Origin: Caballeronia telluris
Lineage (GTDB): Bacteria; Pseudomonadota; Gammaproteobacteria; Burkholderiales; Burkholderiaceae
Direction of reading: 5' to 3'
Length of the DNA: 64,000 bases
NCBI RefSeq assembly: GCF_001544495.1
Contig: NZ_FCNZ02000001.1
Span: forward strand, 372,001-436,000
Numbering within the stretch: position 1 is the stretch's first letter; each line of letters starts with the position of its first letter. A model generated the notes under the pieces. That model searched no databases. It was given only the letters and a program-made list of their open reading frames with translations, and was not told the origin of the DNA. A program made the position numbers and the translations under genes. Shown in pieces: positions 1 through 8,376 of this stretch.

Positions 1-280
1 GAAAGCACTGATCCGCGCGGCTGTCGCCGCAATCATCATCGCCGGTCCCGCCGTTTCGTTCGCGCAGGCAACGGCCGTCGCTGTATCCACCGATTCGGCA
101 AAGACCTTCGACGTCTTCGTCGACCAGCCCACTGGCTTCACGTTCGTGAAAATGCCCGGGGGGTGGAAGTTCGTCGGCGCGGTGAACAACGAGGAAGCGA
201 GGCACCTGCCGGCTACTGTTTTGACGTCGGTGCTGCCGGCGCAAACGTCCCAGCAGGCGAGCGCGACAGTCCGCCAATAA
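1..280 (+). CDS. small exported protein of unknown function (start cut by window edge)
   Basis: The reading frame is open from base 2 (Lys-Ala-Leu-Ile-Arg...) to a TAA at 278-280. Base 1 is a G, so the start codon is probably an ATG whose first two bases lie just outside the window; only the initiator would be missing and the protein would be about 93 residues. Residues 2-24 look like a Sec signal peptide: a basic start, a hydrophobic Ala/Ile-rich core and an AVSFAQA cleavage region. The mature part contains FTFVKMPGGWKFVGAV and a Gln/Ala/Thr-rich tail. No family is recognised. Small secreted proteins of this build are common in Burkholderiaceae; the function is unknown. Confidence 0.7.
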   Translation, partial: KALIRAAVAAIIIAGPAVSFAQATAVAVSTDSAKTFDVFVDQPTGFTFVKMPGGWKFVGAVNNEEARHLPATVLTSVLPAQTSQQASATVRQ

Positions 281-412
281 CCCGTTTGATCCGATCGAGC
301 ATGTTCCTGAGTCTCACCGGCATTCACGAGAAACACGGCGCCCGTTAAATTACGTCCCATTGACGGGCTCGCCATGAAACGGGCCGTCGCGAATCCTTCA
401 GGAGATAGAGCG

Positions 413-1441
413 ATGAACAAGAATCGTGGACCGATGCCGGTGGCGTTCTTCGGCATTGCGGTGGGCGCGCTGGCGATGGCGAATGCGTGGCGGGTCGCGG
501 AGAGAATCTGGCCCGTGCCGGCCGCAGTCGAACACTTGCTGACGCTCGCGGCGCTTGCTGTATGGGTCGCGGTGCTGGCCGGCTATGCGCACAAGTGGCT
601 CGTGCATCGCGATGCAGCCATCGTCGAGATGCAGCATCCGGTGCAGTCTTCGTTTGCGGCGCTCGGGCCCGTGTCGAGCCTGCTCGCCGCGCAGGCGCTT
701 ATCCACTATTCTCGGCCGCTGGCCTTCGCGGTCTTCGTCGTCGCGGCGGCGAGCGCGCTCGCAATCGGCGTCTACCTGCATGGACGTTTCTGGCAGGGCG
801 GACGCAAGGCGGAACTGACCACGCCCGCCATCTACCTGCCGTCGGTCGGCACGAGCTTCGTTGCCGGGACGACGGCGGCCGCGTTCGGCTGGACCCAGCT
901 CGGCGCGCTGTTCTTCGGCGCGGGCGTGCTGTCGTGGCTCGCGCTCGAATCGATGATCCTGCATCGCGCGGCGGTACACGAGCCGCTGCCCGACGCGCTG
1001 CGGCCGACGCTCGGCATCCAGCTTGCGCCTCCGGTCGTGGGCGGCGTCACGTACATGAGCATCACGAGCGGCACGCCCGACGTGTTCGCGATGATCCTGC
1101 TCGGCTACGGTCTCTATCAGGCGCTCCTGCTGCTGCGCCTGTTGCCGTGGATTCGCAAGCAAGCCTTCACGCCGTCGTACTGGGCGTTCAGCTTCGGCGT
1201 CGCGGCGCTGCCGACGCTCGCCATGCGCATGGTCGAGCGCGGCAGCACCGGACTCGTCGCGTGGCTTGCTCCGTCGCTCTTCATCGCGGCGAACGTGGTG
1301 ATCGGCATGCTGGTCGTGAAGACGGTCGCGCTGATATTGCGCGGCGAATTGCTGCCCGCAGTGGCCGCGCAAACCGAGCCGTCGAGCCTGCGCGAAGCCG
1401 CCGATCAGCGGATGAACGTGCCGACCCCGTCCTCGTCGTAA
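413..1441 (+). CDS. tehA: TehA-type tellurite-resistance/dicarboxylate transporter (TDT/SLAC1 fold)
   Basis: A 342-residue polytopic inner-membrane protein with about ten hydrophobic segments, matching the TehA/SLAC1 anion-channel family in length and in the repeated helix-pair pattern with short Gly/Pro-containing turns. TehA members conduct anions or C4-dicarboxylates and can raise tellurite resistance when overexpressed; the natural substrate here cannot be told. I chose the ATG at 413 over an upstream in-frame ATG at 374 because an AGGAG lies at 400-404, about eight bases upstream of 413, and the upstream 13 residues are polar. The 3' end overlaps the end of the convergent serine hydrolase by 37 bases. 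Confidence 0.85.
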   Translation: MNKNRGPMPVAFFGIAVGALAMANAWRVAERIWPVPAAVEHLLTLAALAVWVAVLAGYAHKWLVHRDAAIVEMQHPVQSSFAALGPVSSLLAAQALIHYSRPLAFAVFVVAAASALAIGVYLHGRFWQGGRKAELTTPAIYLPSVGTSFVAGTTAAAFGWTQLGALFFGAGVLSWLALESMILHRAAVHEPLPDALRPTLGIQLAPPVVGGVTYMSITSGTPDVFAMILLGYGLYQALLLLRLLPWIRKQAFTPSYWAFSFGVAALPTLAMRMVERGSTGLVAWLAPSLFIAANVVIGMLVVKTVALILRGELLPAVAAQTEPSSLREAADQRMNVPTPSSS

Positions 1442-2952
1442 TACTCGAGCGTCACGCGGTCGCTCAGGAACGACGCCTTCGAGATCGTGCCCGGCGCCGC
1501 GTTCTCGTTGACGAGCGTGAAGGTGAAGACATCGCCGTCCCAATGCGTGAGCGGCAGCAGCATCGGGCGCGGTCCGATCGAGAGCACGAGCGAGCCGCCC
1601 TGATCGACCACCTGGATCGGCCCGTAGTAGTCGTTGCGATAGGTTCCCGCGTAAGTGGAAAGCGCGCGGGCCGGCAGCGGCGAAGCGGGCGGCGTCATGC
1701 CGACGAGCGAACCCTCCGGCTTGCTGAGCGACGCAAACGCATCGGCGTAGAGTTTTGCCCAGTCGCGCTGAATAGAGCCGAACTGCACGAGATCGAAGAA
1801 CTGGGCGGTCAGCGTCTCGGGCACGCCAATCGGATAGCCGTTGGTGAGCGCGATGATCGCGACGCCCGTCGACGGCACGACGAGGAAGTTGGTCGCGGCG
1901 CCCACGCCGAACGCGCCGGAGTGGCTGTAGCTTGGCCGGTTCGCCGCCGTCGTGCCGACATTGAAGCCATAGCCGTAAAAGCTCGCGGGATGGCCGTCGC
2001 CCGGCGGCGCGGACTGCACCTGCGCGCTGGTGGCCGCGGCGAGCGCCTTCTCCTCGACGATGCGACGGCCGTTGAACACGCCGTTGCCGAGCATCATCGC
2101 GAGCCACTTCGCCATGTCGTTCACCGACGAACTGACGCCGCCCGCCGGCGATTGCGCATCGGGCATCGTCCCCAGGCCCTGTACCCACTTGCCATTCACC
2201 TTCACATGCCCGAGCGCGCGGTTGCTGCGCGCGGCGAAGTCGGCGTAGCGCGAACTCGTGCTGCTCATGCCGAGCGGCTGATACAGCACCTGCTCCGAAA
2301 GCGTCGCCCAGTCGATGCCCGCAGCAATCGCCACGGACTCCGCCGCCGCCGTCAGCCCGAAATTCGTATAGAAGTACGAGCCCCTGAACGGATGCAGCGG
2401 CAGAAAGCGCAGGCGCTGAAGGATTTCCGTCTGTCCGTAGCCCATGTCTTCCAGACGATCGCCCGCATGATCCGGCAGGCCCGACCGGTGCGAGTACAGG
2501 TCGGCGATCTGCACGACCTCGCTGACCTCTGCATCGGAGAGCGTGAACCACGGCAGATGCGCACGCACGGGCGTGTTCCACGTGACGCTGCCGCTCCCGA
2601 CCTGATGCGCGACCACGCTCGATCCGACCGACTTCGATACCGACGCGAGCTGGAACACCGTATCGGCATCGACGGGCTGGCCCGAGCCGACGAGCCGCGT
2701 GCCGAAGCCTTTCGTGTAGACCGTCTGGCCGTTGCGCACGACGGCCACCGCCATGCCCGGGACGCCAGGGCTCGACATCAGGTCGGCGGCGAGCTTGTCG
2801 AGCTGTCCGATGGCGTCGTTGATCTGCTTGTCGGGGACGGGCGCGGGCCGAGACTCGTCGCCGTTCGAGTCGCTGCCGCCGCACGCCGCGAGCGTGCCGC
2901 ACAGCGCGGCGCCGAGAAAGCGGCGGCGTCCCTGCAAAGGTGTCGATCCCAT
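1405..2952 (-). CDS. serine hydrolase lipoprotein, class C beta-lactamase/CubicO family
   Basis: A 515-residue protein with an RRRFLGAALCGTLAAC start, i.e. a twin-arginine-like signal with a lipobox, so it is probably a membrane-anchored periplasmic or outer-membrane lipoprotein. The class C beta-lactamase (PF00144) domain covers roughly residues 40-390: the SxxK catalytic motif is SVSK (in QLASVSKS), the YxN motif is YTN (FYTNFG), and an HSG triad (YSHSGAFG) follows in the C-terminal half. Residues after about 410 form a beta-rich C-terminal domain typical of many CubicO proteins. The substrate could be a peptide or ester; true beta-lactamase activity is not implied. It converges on tehA with a 37-base 3' overlap. 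Confidence 0.88.
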   Translation of the reverse strand: MGSTPLQGRRRFLGAALCGTLAACGGSDSNGDESRPAPVPDKQINDAIGQLDKLAADLMSSPGVPGMAVAVVRNGQTVYTKGFGTRLVGSGQPVDADTVFQLASVSKSVGSSVVAHQVGSGSVTWNTPVRAHLPWFTLSDAEVSEVVQIADLYSHRSGLPDHAGDRLEDMGYGQTEILQRLRFLPLHPFRGSYFYTNFGLTAAAESVAIAAGIDWATLSEQVLYQPLGMSSTSSRYADFAARSNRALGHVKVNGKWVQGLGTMPDAQSPAGGVSSSVNDMAKWLAMMLGNGVFNGRRIVEEKALAAATSAQVQSAPPGDGHPASFYGYGFNVGTTAANRPSYSHSGAFGVGAATNFLVVPSTGVAIIALTNGYPIGVPETLTAQFFDLVQFGSIQRDWAKLYADAFASLSKPEGSLVGMTPPASPLPARALSTYAGTYRNDYYGPIQVVDQGGSLVLSIGPRPMLLPLTHWDGDVFTFTLVNENAAPGTISKASFLSDRVTLEYYDEDGVGTFIR

Positions 2953-3214
2953 CGAGGCTCTCCCCGGCGATGCCGATGCGGTGGCGCACGTGCGGCGCGA
3001 TTCGGCTTGGAAGCTTCGGGCGGCACGCGCGAAATCGTCTGTGCGAAGCCGCTCATTCGGCGAGGAATTTGGCGCGGTCGAGTCGACGCATGTAATCGAT
3101 TATCGCGCGACGATTCACGCGCACTGGGCCCAAAAAGCGCGACTATGTGATGCGCAGGCGAACGACGCGAAACGGACGTTCGCGCGGCCGCGCTTCTCCC
3201 ATCCGAGGCGATCC

Positions 3215-3928
3215 ATGTGCGATCCAACGTGTTCTCTCGCGCGGCGTCACTGGCTGCTGGCCGGTGTGGCGTCGGCGGCATTCGCGGGCTTGCGGCTCGC
3301 CGATGCGCGGGCGGCGGCGCCGCCCGATGGCCCCGCGCCGAATTCGATCCACCCCGACGAGGCGCTCGCGCGCTTGATGCAGGGCAACGCGCGCTACGCG
3401 GCCAATCAGCCGGCCAACCGCGATTTTTCCGCCGGACGGGTCGCGCGGGTGGCGGCGCAGTATCCGATCGCGGCGATCGTCGGTTGCGCGGATTCGCGGG
3501 TCGCGCCGGAACTGGCGTTCGACCAGGGTCCCGGCGACATTTTCGTCGTGCGCGTCGCGGGCAACTTCATCAACGACGACATCCTTGCCAGCCTCGAATA
3601 CGGCGTCGAGTATCTCGGCGTGCCGCTGATCGTGGTCCTCGGACACAGCCACTGCGGCGCGGTCGAAGCGACGGTCAAGGCGGTGAAAGAAGGTGTCCGG
3701 TTGCCCGGCCACCTGCCCGAACTCGTGCGGGCGATCGAGCCGGCGTTGCGCATCGCCCGCGCGCAGGGCGGCGATCTCATCGAGCAGACCACGATCGAGA
3801 ACGTGCGGCTCAACACGAACCGGCTGATGGTCGCGCGGCCGCTGGTCGAACGCTATGTGAAGAGCGGGCGCGTGAAGGTGGTCGGCGGGATCTACGATCT
3901 TGCGACGGGCAACGTGCGGCTGATCTGA
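3215..3928 (+). CDS. beta-class carbonic anhydrase with export signal
   Basis: A 237-residue zinc enzyme for CO2/bicarbonate interconversion. The zinc and catalytic motif CADSR places Cys91, Asp93 and Arg95; GHSHCGA gives His144 and Cys147 as the other zinc ligands. The N-terminus has ARRHWLLAGVASAAFAG, a Tat-like twin-arginine signal ending near ADARAA, so this copy is probably periplasmic, unlike the cytosolic copy at 30180-30881. The ATG at 3215 is preferred to far-upstream in-frame starts because it begins the signal peptide and is preceded by a weak GAGG; the upstream frame is not beta-CA-like. A perfect hairpin follows the stop codon. Confidence 0.88.
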   Translation: MCDPTCSLARRHWLLAGVASAAFAGLRLADARAAAPPDGPAPNSIHPDEALARLMQGNARYAANQPANRDFSAGRVARVAAQYPIAAIVGCADSRVAPELAFDQGPGDIFVVRVAGNFINDDILASLEYGVEYLGVPLIVVLGHSHCGAVEATVKAVKEGVRLPGHLPELVRAIEPALRIARAQGGDLIEQTTIENVRLNTNRLMVARPLVERYVKSGRVKVVGGIYDLATGNVRLI

Positions 3929-3929
3929 C

Positions 3930-3956
3930 GCGCAACGCGCTGCCGTCGCGTTGCGC
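3930..3956. terminator. strong hairpin between convergent genes
   Basis: A perfect 10-base inverted repeat, GCGCAACGCG (3930-3939) and CGCGTTGCGC (3947-3956), with a 7-base loop, lies 1 base after the carbonic anhydrase stop and 15 bases before the end of the convergent DUF4410 gene. There is no good T-run on either side, so it may act as a bidirectional terminator, an mRNA 3' end stabiliser, or neither. Confidence 0.5.
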
Positions 3957-3971
3957 CGTGTTCCGACTGTC

Positions 3972-4745
3972 TTAGCCTTTGACTCGGCTCGTCGACATCC
4001 AGCCCTGTGCGACGCCGACTTGCGCGATCTGCTTCGCGATGGAATCGCCGAGATGCTTCGCGTCGGCCGACACGCTGTCGCGCTTCGCTTCCGACGCGCC
4101 GTGCAGGCCCGCGCCCGCCGCAGCGGACACCGCCGCATGGCCCGCGACCGCGCCGACGCCCGCCGTTTCCGCGACGCCGGGCATCTTGCCGCTGTCGGCG
4201 CTCGCGTCGAAACTCTGCACGAGCTGCGCGGCGCCGCCCGCCGGCTTGTAGAGAAGCTGCACCGACGTGCTCACCTCGCTCTTGCCCGCGCCCAGCCCGA
4301 CGAGCGTGCGGCGGCGGCGGCTGCCGGCATCGATGTCGTCGAAATGGCCGGTCACGAGCAGCACGTTCTCGGCGGCCGGCGCGGGCACGTCGGCGCGGAC
4401 TGCGTGCAGGCCCATCGACTGCAACTGCTTCACGATCTCGTTTGCGACGTCCTCGCGGACTTCGGCGGCGTCGGCGGATTGCTCGTCGGCCGCCGATTTG
4501 CCTTCCACCCGCGCCTTCATCTTCTGCATCATGCCGCTGTCGAGCTTGACTTCGCCGGCCGCGCTGTCGAACGCGTACACGTAGATGGTGTCCGGCCGCG
4601 CCGCTGGTGCCGCCGAATATTGCGCGGCGCTCGCGCCGGTGCTCGCGCATCCCGCCAGCATCACCGAACTGAAGGCGATCGCCGCCGAAGCCATCCGCAG
4701 ACCCTTGCGACTTGCACTACCGAAAGAACCGATCGAAGCAAACAT
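3972..4745 (-). CDS. DUF4410 domain-containing lipoprotein
   Basis: A 257-residue protein whose N-terminus (MASAAIAFSSVMLAGCAS) is a clear lipoprotein signal with lipobox LAGC. The mature part contains the DUF4410 pattern: YVYAFDSAAGEVKLDSG near the start, a regulator-like helical section, LLVTGHFDDIDAGSRRRRTLVGLGAGKSEV, and an Ala/Gly-rich C-terminal part. The start at 4745 is preferred over the longer frame to 4943 because GAGAGGG sits seven bases upstream and the next residues form the signal peptide. DUF4410 proteins are uncharacterised envelope lipoproteins. It is monocistronic and convergent with the exported carbonic anhydrase. Confidence 0.82.
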   Translation of the reverse strand: MFASIGSFGSASRKGLRMASAAIAFSSVMLAGCASTGASAAQYSAAPAARPDTIYVYAFDSAAGEVKLDSGMMQKMKARVEGKSAADEQSADAAEVREDVANEIVKQLQSMGLHAVRADVPAPAAENVLLVTGHFDDIDAGSRRRRTLVGLGAGKSEVSTSVQLLYKPAGGAAQLVQSFDASADSGKMPGVAETAGVGAVAGHAAVSAAAGAGLHGASEAKRDSVSADAKHLGDSIAKQIAQVGVAQGWMSTSRVKG

Positions 4746-4985
4746 GTTCACCCTCTCAAACGACACAGCCGTGTCTCTATCTTGATCGACGTATCGCCGG
4801 ACAATCCGGACATCGCGAGGGCGATGTCGTCGTTGCGCGATACTCCTCGGCTGGCGCGCTTTCTTTCGTGCTCCAGCGACAGAGGCGAGTATGGGTGAGC
4901 GGCTTCGCGAACTCCATTCGACAATTATTTCGCGGTATGTCACGTGGCGCGGGGCCTTATGCGGCGGTCTTTTGCGCCGGATCGA

Positions 4986-5578
4986 CTAGCGTTGCCCGCA
5001 CGCCGGCGAGTACCTCAGCGGAGCGATTTTCGAGAGCATCCGCGCGTATTCTTCGCCCGCAATCTGGCGCAACTTCATCTGCACGAGTCCGAGCGGAATG
5101 TCCTTGTCGCGGCCGACCGACCGCGATGGATCTCGCCGAGCAGCCGCACCGACCAGAAGCGCCGCAGATACGCGAAGCGAGCGAACCAGCCGCGCGTCAG
5201 AAAGCCGATGAAGGGCGCGGCGCAGAGCATCGAGGCGATCGCCGCCAGCAGGATCGCGACGGCGAAATCGTCGGGCGACATGAGTCCGCGCAACGCGTCG
5301 CCGTGCGCGGGCGAGCGGCCGACCATGCCCCACAGCCACGAACGCACGCTTTCGGCGATGCCGCACGGCTCGTCCTGCCCGCAGGTGCCGGGCGGCATCA
5401 GCAGCCACAGGAAGACGCCGCCCGCGAGGTTCACGAGCAGCACGAAGGCCCAGAGCAGCCACGAGCGGCCGACCGGCCCGGCGAGCTTGCCCGGGGCGCG
5501 CGCGGCGTGGCGCGCGCGGGCGCGTGTGGGGTTCGCGTAGCCGCGCGTCGGCGGCTGCATTACGTTGTCTAAGGGCAT
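4986..5578 (-). pseudogene. membrane protein gene with an apparent frameshift
   Basis: From an ATG at 5578 (AGGAG six bases upstream) the frame encodes a basic N-terminus, two hydrophobic segments (around WLLWAFVLLVNLAGGVFLWL and FAVAILLAAIASMLCAAPFI) and RRFWSVRLLGEIHR, then reads an atypical tail to a stop at 5075. In the +2-shifted frame the sequence continues sensibly as DKDIPLGLVQMKLRQIAGEE and LSKIAPLRYSPACGQR to a stop at 4986. The switch falls at a CCGA tandem repeat (5113-5123). Either a slippage mutation truncated the gene or there is a sequencing error. The family is not recognised; the intact product would be a ~195-residue inner-membrane protein. Confidence 0.6.
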
Positions 5579-5767
5579 GTCGTCTCCTGTCGGCCAGAGT
5601 TAGCGCTTCAGCGCTTACTCTGGCCCCATGCAACATCGTTGCTATCGCTCGGGATTCGCGTCTTCCGACGCGCGGCGTGTTTTGCGCTTTATCCCACGAC
5701 GACTGCCTTCACACATCCCCGCTTACGGATGCCTACTTGCGGACGCCCTCGGTCATGCTCGCTCCAT

Positions 5768-6121
5768 TCACTCGTCGACAATCACCTGAAAGCCGCCGTA
5801 GATCATGCGGCGGCCGTCGAACGGCATCGGGTTCGTGTCGGGCTGGAGACGCGGGTCGGCCATCACGGCTTTCATGCCGGCGTCGCGCGTCTCGCGCGAT
5901 GGCCAGACGATCCACGCGAACACCACGACCTCGTCGTCCTTGCGCTTGACCGCCATCGGGAAGGACGTCAGTTCGCCCTCCGGGACGTCGTCGCCCCAGC
6001 ATTCGACGAGCTTCAGCGCGCCGTTTTCCTTGAACACGGCCGCCGCCAGCCGGGAATGCTTCACATAAGCCTCGCGATTGGCGACGGGCACCGCCGCGAC
6101 GAATCCATCGACGTAATTCAT
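5768..6121 (-). CDS. DUF1428 domain-containing protein
   Basis: A 117-residue cytosolic protein covering the whole DUF1428 (ferredoxin-fold, dimeric alpha+beta barrel-like) family: it begins MNYVDGFVAAVPVANREAY, has VECWGDDVPEGELTSFPMAV in the middle and ends PFDGRRMIYGGFQVIVDE. The family is of unknown function and related in fold to antibiotic-monooxygenase/EthD-like proteins. The start is fixed by a GGAGGT seven bases upstream of the ATG at 6121. It is transcribed alone, divergent from the DedA/PAP2 gene. Confidence 0.9.
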   Translation of the reverse strand: MNYVDGFVAAVPVANREAYVKHSRLAAAVFKENGALKLVECWGDDVPEGELTSFPMAVKRKDDEVVVFAWIVWPSRETRDAGMKAVMADPRLQPDTNPMPFDGRRMIYGGFQVIVDE

Positions 6122-6293
6122 GTACCACCTCCATTTCCGATGAGGGAACGGGCGCGCAACGTGCGCCTCCCTTCGATACGACGAACGGCGCGCGCCGAAA
6201 TCGACCGCGTGTGCATCTCGATTGCGCTCCGCCAGAGGCCGGAGCCGCCGCGCCAACAGGGCTAGAATCGGTCCAAAGAACACGGAGCTGCCG

Positions 6294-8309
6294 ATGGAGC
6301 ATGCCTATTTCAAGTTGCTGCATCTGCTGTCGGGGCATCCCGGATGCGCGCTCGCCGTGGTCGCGCTGGCGGCGCTGCTGGAGTCGGTCGCATTCATCGG
6401 AACGTTCATTCCCGGCAGCACGGCGATGTTCGTCGCGGGCGCGCTGGTCGGCACGGGCACGCTCAATCTCGGCTGGGTATTCGTCTGCGCGATAGCGGGC
6501 GCCATTGCCGGCGACGCCGCAAGCTACTGGGTCGGCGCGCGCTATCAGGAGTCGCTGCGGCAGATCTGGCCGTTTCGCACGCATCCCGCCGTGCTCGCGG
6601 CGGGCGAAAAGTATTTCCTGATGCACGGAGCGAAGAGCGTCGTGACGGCGCGCTTCCTGCCGCCGCTCAGGGCGATCGTGCCGGTGGTCGCGGGCATGCT
6701 CGGCATGGCGCCCGCGCGCTTTTTCGCGGTCAACGTGCTCTCGGCGCTTCTGTGGGCGCCCGTGCACATCCTGCCGGGCGTGGTGTTCGGCGCGTCGATC
6801 GAACTGGCGGGCGCGGTGTCGTTCCGGCTCGTGGTGGTCGTCGCGATCGTCGCGGTGGCGGCCTGGCTCATCTACAACCTGATCCGCATCGCGGTTTCGC
6901 ACGCGCGCTCGTGGACCAGCAGTTCGCGGCAGCGCCTGATCGCGTGGGCCGAGCGGCATCCGGGCCGCTCCCGGCGCCTCGTGATGCGCGCGCTCAGCCC
7001 GGAAAGCCCGGCGGCCGGCCTGATCGCGACGATCTCGGTGTTCCTGCTCGTGTCGGCGGCGGTGTTCTTCTCGACGCTCGAAGACATCGCCCACGGCGAC
7101 CCCATCGTGCAGGTCGACATGTCGGCGTACCGGTTCCTGCAGTCGTTCCGCTCGACCTGGGCCGACGACATGCTCGCGGTCCTCTCGACGCTCGGCAGCC
7201 TGCCGACGCTCACGGCGCTCGTGGTGCTGGTGATCGCGTGGATGGCGTTCGAACGGCGCTGGCGCACCATCGCGTACTGGCTCGCGGCCGTCGCGTTCTC
7301 GCAGGTGCTGATCCTCGCGATCCAGATCGCGACGCGGCATCTGCCGCTCGGCGCGCTCGCGTCGAACGCGCGCGCCTTCCCGAGCAACCACGTCGCGGCG
7401 ACCGTCATCATCTACGGCTTTCTCGCGTTTCTCATCGAGCGGCGCGTGGGCACCGTGGCGCGCGTGCTGGTCGCGGTGGCGACGGTCGCGGTGGTCTCGG
7501 CCGTCACGCTCGCGGGGCTCTACTTCGACCGCTTCACGCTCTCCGACGCGCTCGGCGGCGCGGCGCTCGCGGCGATCTGGGTGTTTCTCGTCGCGCTGAC
7601 GGCGGTCTGGCGGCATCCCGAGAAGCCGCGCGCGCGGCCGCTCTTGCCCGTCGCCGTGCTGGCGGTTGTCAGCGTGGCGGTCGCGCTGCAACTCGCGACG
7701 GGAAGCGCCTTTCCGACGGCCGAGGGCGGAGAGCGTCCGGAAGTCGTCGTCGTGACGCCGGCGCAATGGACCGACAAGATCTGGCGCACGTTCTCGTGCT
7801 ATCGCTCGAACATGGAGGGCGACAGGCGCGAGCCGATCACCGTGCAATGGGCCGCGACCGCCGAGCAGATGAAGGCGCAGCTCAAAAGCCGCGGCTGGAC
7901 CGAAGGCACGCGGCTGTCGGCGCGCAGTCTGTTGTCGCTGGTGTCGCCGAACGTCACGGCGACGGCGTTGCCGGTACTGCCGCGCCTGAACAACGGCGAG
8001 CCGTCGAAGCTCGAATTCGTGCGCTCGCACGAGGGCGACGATCAGCGCGACGTGCTGCGCTTTTGGCCGACGCGCTATGCGGTCGAACGCCACGACGGCA
8101 CGCCCGCCGCGCCGATCTGGCTCGGCTCACTGGTCCATGAGCGCCTGCGCCGGCCGTCGTGGCCGTTCAACGTGCTGCGTCCGACCCGACAGGTCGAGCC
8201 GATGATCGCCGAGCATGGCGAAGGGTCGCCGTGGCACGACATCGAAGTGGCGCGCAGCATGGGCTGCGAGGGCGTGCGGGTGACGCTGATCGCGTCTCGC
8301 GCGCCTTGA
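6294..8309 (+). CDS. DedA-PAP2-LssY fusion membrane protein
   Basis: A 671-residue polytopic protein. Residues about 1-190 are a DedA/SNARE-associated domain (FIPGSTAMFVAGALVGTGTL, then GDAASYWVGARY and the RFLPPLRAIVPVVAGMLGM signature), about 235-425 a PAP2-like six-helix domain and about 430-671 an LssY C-terminal domain. DedA proteins are flippase-like undecaprenyl/phospholipid transporters, PAP2 domains dephosphorylate lipid phosphates, and LssY proteins are found near secretion systems. The PAP2 motif 2 is present (PSNHVAA, S364-H366), but motif 3 reads YFDRFTLSD where an Arg and a catalytic His are expected, so hydrolase activity is doubtful. Start at 6294 has GGAG just upstream. It is followed by another DedA gene 67 bases on. 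Confidence 0.85.
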   Translation: MEHAYFKLLHLLSGHPGCALAVVALAALLESVAFIGTFIPGSTAMFVAGALVGTGTLNLGWVFVCAIAGAIAGDAASYWVGARYQESLRQIWPFRTHPAVLAAGEKYFLMHGAKSVVTARFLPPLRAIVPVVAGMLGMAPARFFAVNVLSALLWAPVHILPGVVFGASIELAGAVSFRLVVVVAIVAVAAWLIYNLIRIAVSHARSWTSSSRQRLIAWAERHPGRSRRLVMRALSPESPAAGLIATISVFLLVSAAVFFSTLEDIAHGDPIVQVDMSAYRFLQSFRSTWADDMLAVLSTLGSLPTLTALVVLVIAWMAFERRWRTIAYWLAAVAFSQVLILAIQIATRHLPLGALASNARAFPSNHVAATVIIYGFLAFLIERRVGTVARVLVAVATVAVVSAVTLAGLYFDRFTLSDALGGAALAAIWVFLVALTAVWRHPEKPRARPLLPVAVLAVVSVAVALQLATGSAFPTAEGGERPEVVVVTPAQWTDKIWRTFSCYRSNMEGDRREPITVQWAATAEQMKAQLKSRGWTEGTRLSARSLLSLVSPNVTATALPVLPRLNNGEPSKLEFVRSHEGDDQRDVLRFWPTRYAVERHDGTPAAPIWLGSLVHERLRRPSWPFNVLRPTRQVEPMIAEHGEGSPWHDIEVARSMGCEGVRVTLIASRAP

Positions 8310-8376
8310 CGCGTCGGGCCGCCCCGGCCCATGCAACAATGAAAACGCATCGGGAACCGATCGAGGAGGGCGGCAA

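Noticed and set aside
398..3150. Very long Arg/Ala-rich open frames on both strands (860-890 codons)
   Set aside because: They lie opposite or out of phase with tehA and the serine hydrolase; low-complexity Arg/Ala composition and no domains. High-GC shadows.
5733..8093. 786-codon open frame antisense to the DedA-PAP2-LssY gene
   Set aside because: Arg/His-rich shadow with no domain or ribosome-binding site.
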